A stretch of 9,136 nt of DNA from Myxococcales bacterium (lineage in GTDB: Bacteria; Myxococcota; Polyangia; Fen-1088), in NCBI GenBank assembly GCA_003155465.1, contig PMCR01000220.1, positions 9,555-18,690 of the forward strand, read 5' to 3'. This document shows positions 5,888-9,136 of the stretch, piece after piece (the stretch's first letter is position 1; every line of letters begins with the position of its first letter). The translations under genes and the position numbers were made by a program. The notes under the pieces are model-generated. The model was not told where the DNA came from. It made no database searches and was given only the letters and a program-made list of their open reading frames with translations.

Positions 5888-6370
5888 TCACAAATACTGG
5901 CGCAAGATTCTCCAGCTGTGCGCATCCAATTGCGGCACCGAGGCGATGCGGTAGCGGATGCCGTGGCTGTCGATCAGCAGGGCGCCGTCGCTGCCCATGC
6001 GACGGATGTTGTCCTCGCTGGTCAGCTCGAAATTCGTTTCGCCGCGGTCGCTCTTGACGAACCACTGGCTGGAGCCGCCGCCCTCGACGACGCGCAAGAT
6101 GCGCAGGATGCGCGGAATGAACTCGCGCCGGGCCAGCTCGGCGGCAAGCTGGTCGCGTGTCTCGGGCGAAAGCGCGGCCGTGTCGGTCAGGCAAAGCACC
6201 TCGTGGCCACTTTCGTCGCACAGAGAGAGCCACTGGTCGGGCGCGGAGAATGGGAAGGCGCGCACCGGCACTACGCCACTGTGGCTTTGCCCATTTGCCA
6301 GGGTAACCACCAGTCGGCCAAAGGCGTCGTGGTGCAGGCGAATGAGGTTGGCGTCGTCGTTGTCGCTCAC
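5888..6370 (-). CDS. DUF1854 protein, cyanophycin-metabolism associated
   Basis: The protein has 160 residues, starting at GTG 6368-6370. GGAGG (6377-6381 on the minus strand) lies six bases upstream, and the start shares four bases with the stop of the ABC transporter gene (GTGA), indicating translational coupling. The sequence fits DUF1854 over its length: DAFGRLVVTLANGQ, GVVPVRAFPFSAPDQWLSL, ELARREFIPRILRI, WFVKSDRGETNFEL, EDNIRRM and ALLIDSHGIRYRI. There is no signal peptide or membrane segment, so it should be cytoplasmic. The family is known as a neighbour of cyanophycin synthetase and of this type of ABC transporter, but its biochemical role is not established. The coupling suggests it acts with the transporter in a fixed ratio. 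Only six bases separate its stop from that of the convergent gene. Confidence 0.9.
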   Translation of the reverse strand: MSDNDDANLIRLHHDAFGRLVVTLANGQSHSGVVPVRAFPFSAPDQWLSLCDESGHEVLCLTDTAALSPETRDQLAAELARREFIPRILRILRVVEGGGSSQWFVKSDRGETNFELTSEDNIRRMGSDGALLIDSHGIRYRIASVPQLDAHSWRILRQYL

Positions 6371-8781
6371 GCGTCACCTCCCTCGCGCTCGGACAGGGTC
6401 GGCGGCAGCTCCCGCGGCGGCTCAGGGCTGCCCAATTCCTGTCCAAGCTGCATCTGCGCCTGGTAGAGCTGGGCATAGCGGCCGGCCGCGGCCAAGAGAT
6501 CCGCATGTTGTCCTGTCTCGACGATGCGGCCGTGCTCAAGCACGACCAATCGGTCTGCCTTGTGCAGGGTGCTCAGCCGGTGGGCAATCGCGATGGTGGT
6601 GCGGCCGCGCACCAAATTGTCGAGCGCCTCCTGGATCTCGCGCTCGGTCTGCGTGTCCACCGACGAGGTCGCCTCGTCGAGAATAAGGATGCTCGGGTCG
6701 ATGAGCAGGGCGCGCGCAATCGAGATGCGCTGCCGCTCCCCGCCCGACAAGGTGTGGCCGCGCTCGCCCACCATGGAATCGTAGCCGTCGGAGAGCTGTA
6801 GGATGAACTCGTGCGCCCGCGCGGCCCGCGCCGCGGCCACGATTTCTGCCCGCGTGGCGTTGGGTTTGCCGTAGGCGATGTTTTCCGCGATGGTGCCCCA
6901 GAAGAGGAAAGGGTCCTGCAGCACGATGCCGATATGGCGGCGGTACTCGGCGATCGGGAAGGACCTGATGTCGGTTCCGTCCACCAGCACTGCGCCCTCG
7001 CTGACGTCGTAGAAACGGCAGACCAGATTGACCAGGGTGCTCTTGCCCGCGCCCGTGGTGCCCACCAGGCCGATCATCTCGCCGGGTTTCACCTGCAGGC
7101 TGACGCCGTCGATGACCTGCCGGCTGCCAAAGCGGAAGCTTGCGTTGCGCACCTCGATTGCGCCGCGGATTTTGTCGGGATGGACCGGATGCGCTGGCTC
7201 GGGCACGCCGGGCGGCCGGTCCAGAATTTCGAACAAACGCTGGCTGCTGGCCGCAGCCTTCTGGGTGTTGGTGGCCATCCGGCTCATGGATTCGAGCCGC
7301 GCGTAGAAACGACCGATGTAGGCCAGAAATGCCACCAGCACACCAACCGTGACCCGGCCGCTGAAGACCTCCCAGGCGCCCACCACCCAGACCACCAACA
7401 GACCAATCTGGTTGAGCATGGCGACCGCGGGCCAGAAGAAGGTCCACACCTTGTTGACCCGGTCGTTGGCCGCGATGATGCGCAGGTTGGCGGCGCCGAA
7501 TCGCTCGGCTTCACGCTTTTCTTGCGCAAAGGCTTTGACCACGCGGATGCCAGGAATCGTGTCGGCCAGGATGCTGGTCATCTCGGCCCAGGCGCGGCCG
7601 CCGTGCAGAAAGCCGTGGGTCAGCCGGTCGCGCAGGTGCACGGTCAGCCAGGCGATGAGCGGGAAGGTGCAGAGTGTGGCGGCGGCCAGGATGGGGTCGA
7701 TGCTGATGAGCACCACCGCGGTGCCCACGATCATCAGGACGTCGGCGACGAAGTCGACCAGGGTATCGGAAAGGAAACTGCAGATGCGGTCGGTGTCGCT
7801 GCTGATGCGGGCCACCAGATCGCCGGTGCGCTTGGTGCCGAAGAATTCCAGCGACAACTTCTGCACGTGGGCATAGGTGGTGTTGCGCAAGTCGGCGCTG
7901 ATGCGCTCGCTGACCCAGGCCAACACCCAGCCCTGGGCCCAGCCCAAGGCCCAGGCGAGCAGCGAAGCGCCGGCGAACGCGATCAAGTAGAAGCCGACGC
8001 GGCGGAATCCAACCTCGCGCTCCCGCTCGATGCTGCGCGCCTCGCGGTCGCTTATCCCGGAGGTGGAACGCGCCTCTTTGACGTGATCCTGGTACGGCTC
8101 CAGCACCTTGTCGACCAAGGGCCAGGTCAAATAGGGTGGGACCAGGCTGGCGGCGGTTCCGCCCAGGGTGAGCAGGAGGCCCAGCGCCAGCGCGGCGGTG
8201 TGGGCGCGGGCAAAGCGAAACAGACGGAAGAGCGAACGCACGTTGGCTGGCGCGGCGGTCTTCTCGCCCTCGGGTACAGGCAACTCGTCGTCCGGGACGG
8301 ACTCGCCGGGCCCGTGGCCCGCAGTCAGGCGGTCAAAGGCGTCCGCCAGATCCCGGGCCGCACCCGCCCGGCCCACGGTGTGGTACCAGCAGGCAAGCCG
8401 CGCGCTGGGGCCGAGTGCTTCCAACGTGCCCAGGCCGCCGCGGTCGCGCGCCTGTAGGCGCGTCACCTGGTCGAGCGGCCACGCGCGCAGTTCGGCACCT
8501 TCTCGCGCCAGCAAGCGGCGGTTGGTGAGCACCACCAGCCCCTCGCAAAACTCCCGCCGGCCGTCCAGGTCGGGCTGGAACATCGCGCGCAGGGATTCGC
8601 CCGGTACAAGCACAGCCTGCACGATGCCGCGTAAGGGTTCAGGGAGCTGGTTGCAGGTTGCGTCGGATTCGGTCAAGTTGCGCTGCTCATTCCCCGTAGG
8701 GGGTACTCTTGTAGCCGCCAAGTTACACCACGGCTTCCCCTGTGACACAGTTCGATTAGTCTCTTGGACGTCATCTCGCAT
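6367..8781 (-). CDS. ABC exporter with PH-like N-terminus, cyanophycin-locus type
   Basis: The protein has 804 residues if it starts at ATG 8781. It is a fused half-transporter (membrane domain then ATPase) that would work as a homodimer in the inner membrane. Residues 46-152 resemble a bacterial PH-like domain (VLVPGESLRAMFQPDLDGRR, GLVVLTNRRLLAREGAELRA, TRLQARDRGGLGTLEALG). Residues 185-500 hold about six membrane segments with a charged, probably extracytoplasmic, loop at about 228-260. The ATPase domain from about 540 is complete: Walker A GTTGAGKST (574-582), Q-loop Gln622, signature LSGGE (678-682), Walker B ILILDE (698-703) and H-loop His734. It overlaps the DUF1854 gene and is divergent from cyanophycin synthetase, the arrangement of cyanophycin-associated ABC transporters; the substrate is unknown. 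The start is doubtful: the first 45 residues do not look like the family, no Shine-Dalgarno precedes ATG 8781, and it would leave only 20 bases to the divergent gene. Confidence 0.9.
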   Translation of the reverse strand: MRDDVQETNRTVSQGKPWCNLAATRVPPTGNEQRNLTESDATCNQLPEPLRGIVQAVLVPGESLRAMFQPDLDGRREFCEGLVVLTNRRLLAREGAELRAWPLDQVTRLQARDRGGLGTLEALGPSARLACWYHTVGRAGAARDLADAFDRLTAGHGPGESVPDDELPVPEGEKTAAPANVRSLFRLFRFARAHTAALALGLLLTLGGTAASLVPPYLTWPLVDKVLEPYQDHVKEARSTSGISDREARSIEREREVGFRRVGFYLIAFAGASLLAWALGWAQGWVLAWVSERISADLRNTTYAHVQKLSLEFFGTKRTGDLVARISSDTDRICSFLSDTLVDFVADVLMIVGTAVVLISIDPILAAATLCTFPLIAWLTVHLRDRLTHGFLHGGRAWAEMTSILADTIPGIRVVKAFAQEKREAERFGAANLRIIAANDRVNKVWTFFWPAVAMLNQIGLLVVWVVGAWEVFSGRVTVGVLVAFLAYIGRFYARLESMSRMATNTQKAAASSQRLFEILDRPPGVPEPAHPVHPDKIRGAIEVRNASFRFGSRQVIDGVSLQVKPGEMIGLVGTTGAGKSTLVNLVCRFYDVSEGAVLVDGTDIRSFPIAEYRRHIGIVLQDPFLFWGTIAENIAYGKPNATRAEIVAAARAARAHEFILQLSDGYDSMVGERGHTLSGGERQRISIARALLIDPSILILDEATSSVDTQTEREIQEALDNLVRGRTTIAIAHRLSTLHKADRLVVLEHGRIVETGQHADLLAAAGRYAQLYQAQMQLGQELGSPEPPRELPPTLSEREGGDA
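6375..6382 (-). promoter_or_regulatory. Strong ribosome binding site of the DUF1854 gene
   Basis: GGGAGGTG on the minus strand lies inside the last codons of the ABC transporter gene. It fixes the GTG start at 6370. Confidence 0.8.
8692..8702. promoter_or_regulatory. CCCC/GGGG dyad in the divergent region
   Basis: CCCCGTAGGGG is a short perfect inverted repeat around three bases. It lies upstream of cyanophycin synthetase and within the doubtful first codons of the ABC gene. It is a possible protein-binding site only. Confidence 0.25.
8740..8750. promoter_or_regulatory. CTGTG/CACAG dyad in the divergent region
   Basis: CTGTGACACAG has perfect 5-base arms around one central base, 51 bases before the cyanophycin synthetase start. 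Its surroundings are lower in GC than the coding regions on either side. A regulator-binding site for the divergent pair is possible. No clear -35/-10 pair could be assigned on either strand. Confidence 0.3.
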
Positions 8782-8790
8782 CGGTCATTC

Positions 8791-8796
8791 AAGGAA
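8791..8796 (+). promoter_or_regulatory. Ribosome binding site of cyanophycin synthetase
   Basis: AAGGAA lies five bases before ATG 8802 and agrees with the conserved N-terminus of the protein. Confidence 0.65.
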
Positions 8797-8801
8797 CCAC
8801 C

Positions 8802-9136
8802 ATGGAGATCCGTAGAATCTTCGCGCTGCGCGGCCCCAACATCTGGTCGCGCCACCCGGTGTTGGAAGCTTGGGTGGACCTTCAGGATTTGAAGGACAGG
8901 CCATCCGATTCCATACCCGGTTTCAACGACCGGCTGATGGCCTGGTTGCCGACCATGATCGAGCACCGTTGCAGCGTGGGCGAACGCGGCGGCTTCTTTG
9001 CGCGCCTGCGCGATGGCACCTATCCGGCGCATGTACTGGAACATGTCTGCATCGAGCTACAGAACCTGGCCGGTACGCGTGTGGGGTACGGCCGCGCGCG
9101 CGAGACAACAGAAGAGGGCGTGTACCGGGTCGTGGT
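8802..9136 (+). CDS. cphA: Cyanophycin synthetase, 3' partial
   Basis: ATG 8802 opens a frame that continues past the window end, giving 111 complete codons. The visible part is the conserved N-terminal domain: MEIRRIFALRGPNIWSRHPV, then PSDSIPGFNDRLMAWLP, EHRCSVGERGGFFARLRDGT, HVLEHVCIELQNLAGTRVGY and GRARETTEEGVYRVVV. These are hallmark motifs of CphA, which normally has about 850-900 residues, with an ATP-grasp domain and a Mur-ligase-like domain after this region. The enzyme uses ATP to add aspartate and then arginine to the growing cyanophycin chain, a cytoplasmic nitrogen and carbon reserve. The catalytic domains lie outside the window, so intactness and the CphA1/CphA2 distinction cannot be judged. 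It is divergent from the ABC transporter and DUF1854 pair. Confidence 0.95.
   Translation, partial: MEIRRIFALRGPNIWSRHPVLEAWVDLQDLKDRPSDSIPGFNDRLMAWLPTMIEHRCSVGERGGFFARLRDGTYPAHVLEHVCIELQNLAGTRVGYGRARETTEEGVYRVV

Noticed and set aside
5856..6539. 227-residue minus-strand frame overlapping the DUF1854 gene
   Set aside because: It is in a different frame from the DUF1854 protein, is Arg/Pro-rich and shows no domain; the DUF1854 frame has a strong ribosome binding site and family motifs.
6811..8457. 548-residue open frame on the plus strand inside the ABC transporter gene
   Set aside because: It is the antisense shadow of a well-supported ABC exporter with all ATPase motifs. Its own product is rich in His, Asp, Gly and Gln without a recognisable domain.

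Overview
The window is GC-rich, densely coding bacterial DNA. Its secreted protein types are a 37-residue RCC1-type repeat protein with HTC and CWG motifs, a TPR-PEGA envelope protein, a lipoprotein with Dickkopf-like four-cysteine modules, and a Uma2 nuclease. Together they suggest a myxobacterium (Myxococcota) or a close deltaproteobacterial relative. That assignment is inferred from protein style; the window holds no marker gene.

Layout, left to right. (1) 1-1263 (+): the 3' end of an RCC1-repeat protein whose start lies outside the window. It is followed by a frameshifted relic of one more repeat. (2) 1387-3245 (+): a two-gene unit of a TPR-PEGA protein and a cysteine-rich lipoprotein, joined by a one-base stop/start overlap. 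(3) 3246-3560: intergenic, with a hairpin at the lipoprotein stop codon and a 28-bp imperfect palindrome (3421-3448) that controls no visible intact gene. (4) 3561-4151 (-): a complete Uma2-family nuclease. (5) 4152-4495: a divergent intergenic region with a nested inverted-repeat cluster. (6) 4496-5881 (+): a secreted protein of unknown family with a short helical head, a duplicated proline-rich linker and a strand-rich, possibly barrel-like tail. (7) 5888-8781 (-): a DUF1854 protein and an ABC exporter with a PH-like N-terminal extension, translationally coupled. (8) 8802-9136 (+): the first 111 codons of cyanophycin synthetase, divergent from the ABC gene and running off the window.

The clearest functional unit is the right-hand block. 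Cyanophycin synthetase polymerises aspartate and arginine into a storage polymer. The ABC transporter plus DUF1854 pair is known as a conserved companion of that enzyme, but its substrate and role are not established. The left half is a set of envelope or surface proteins without an obvious common pathway. No RNA genes, insertion sequences or CRISPR arrays were seen.
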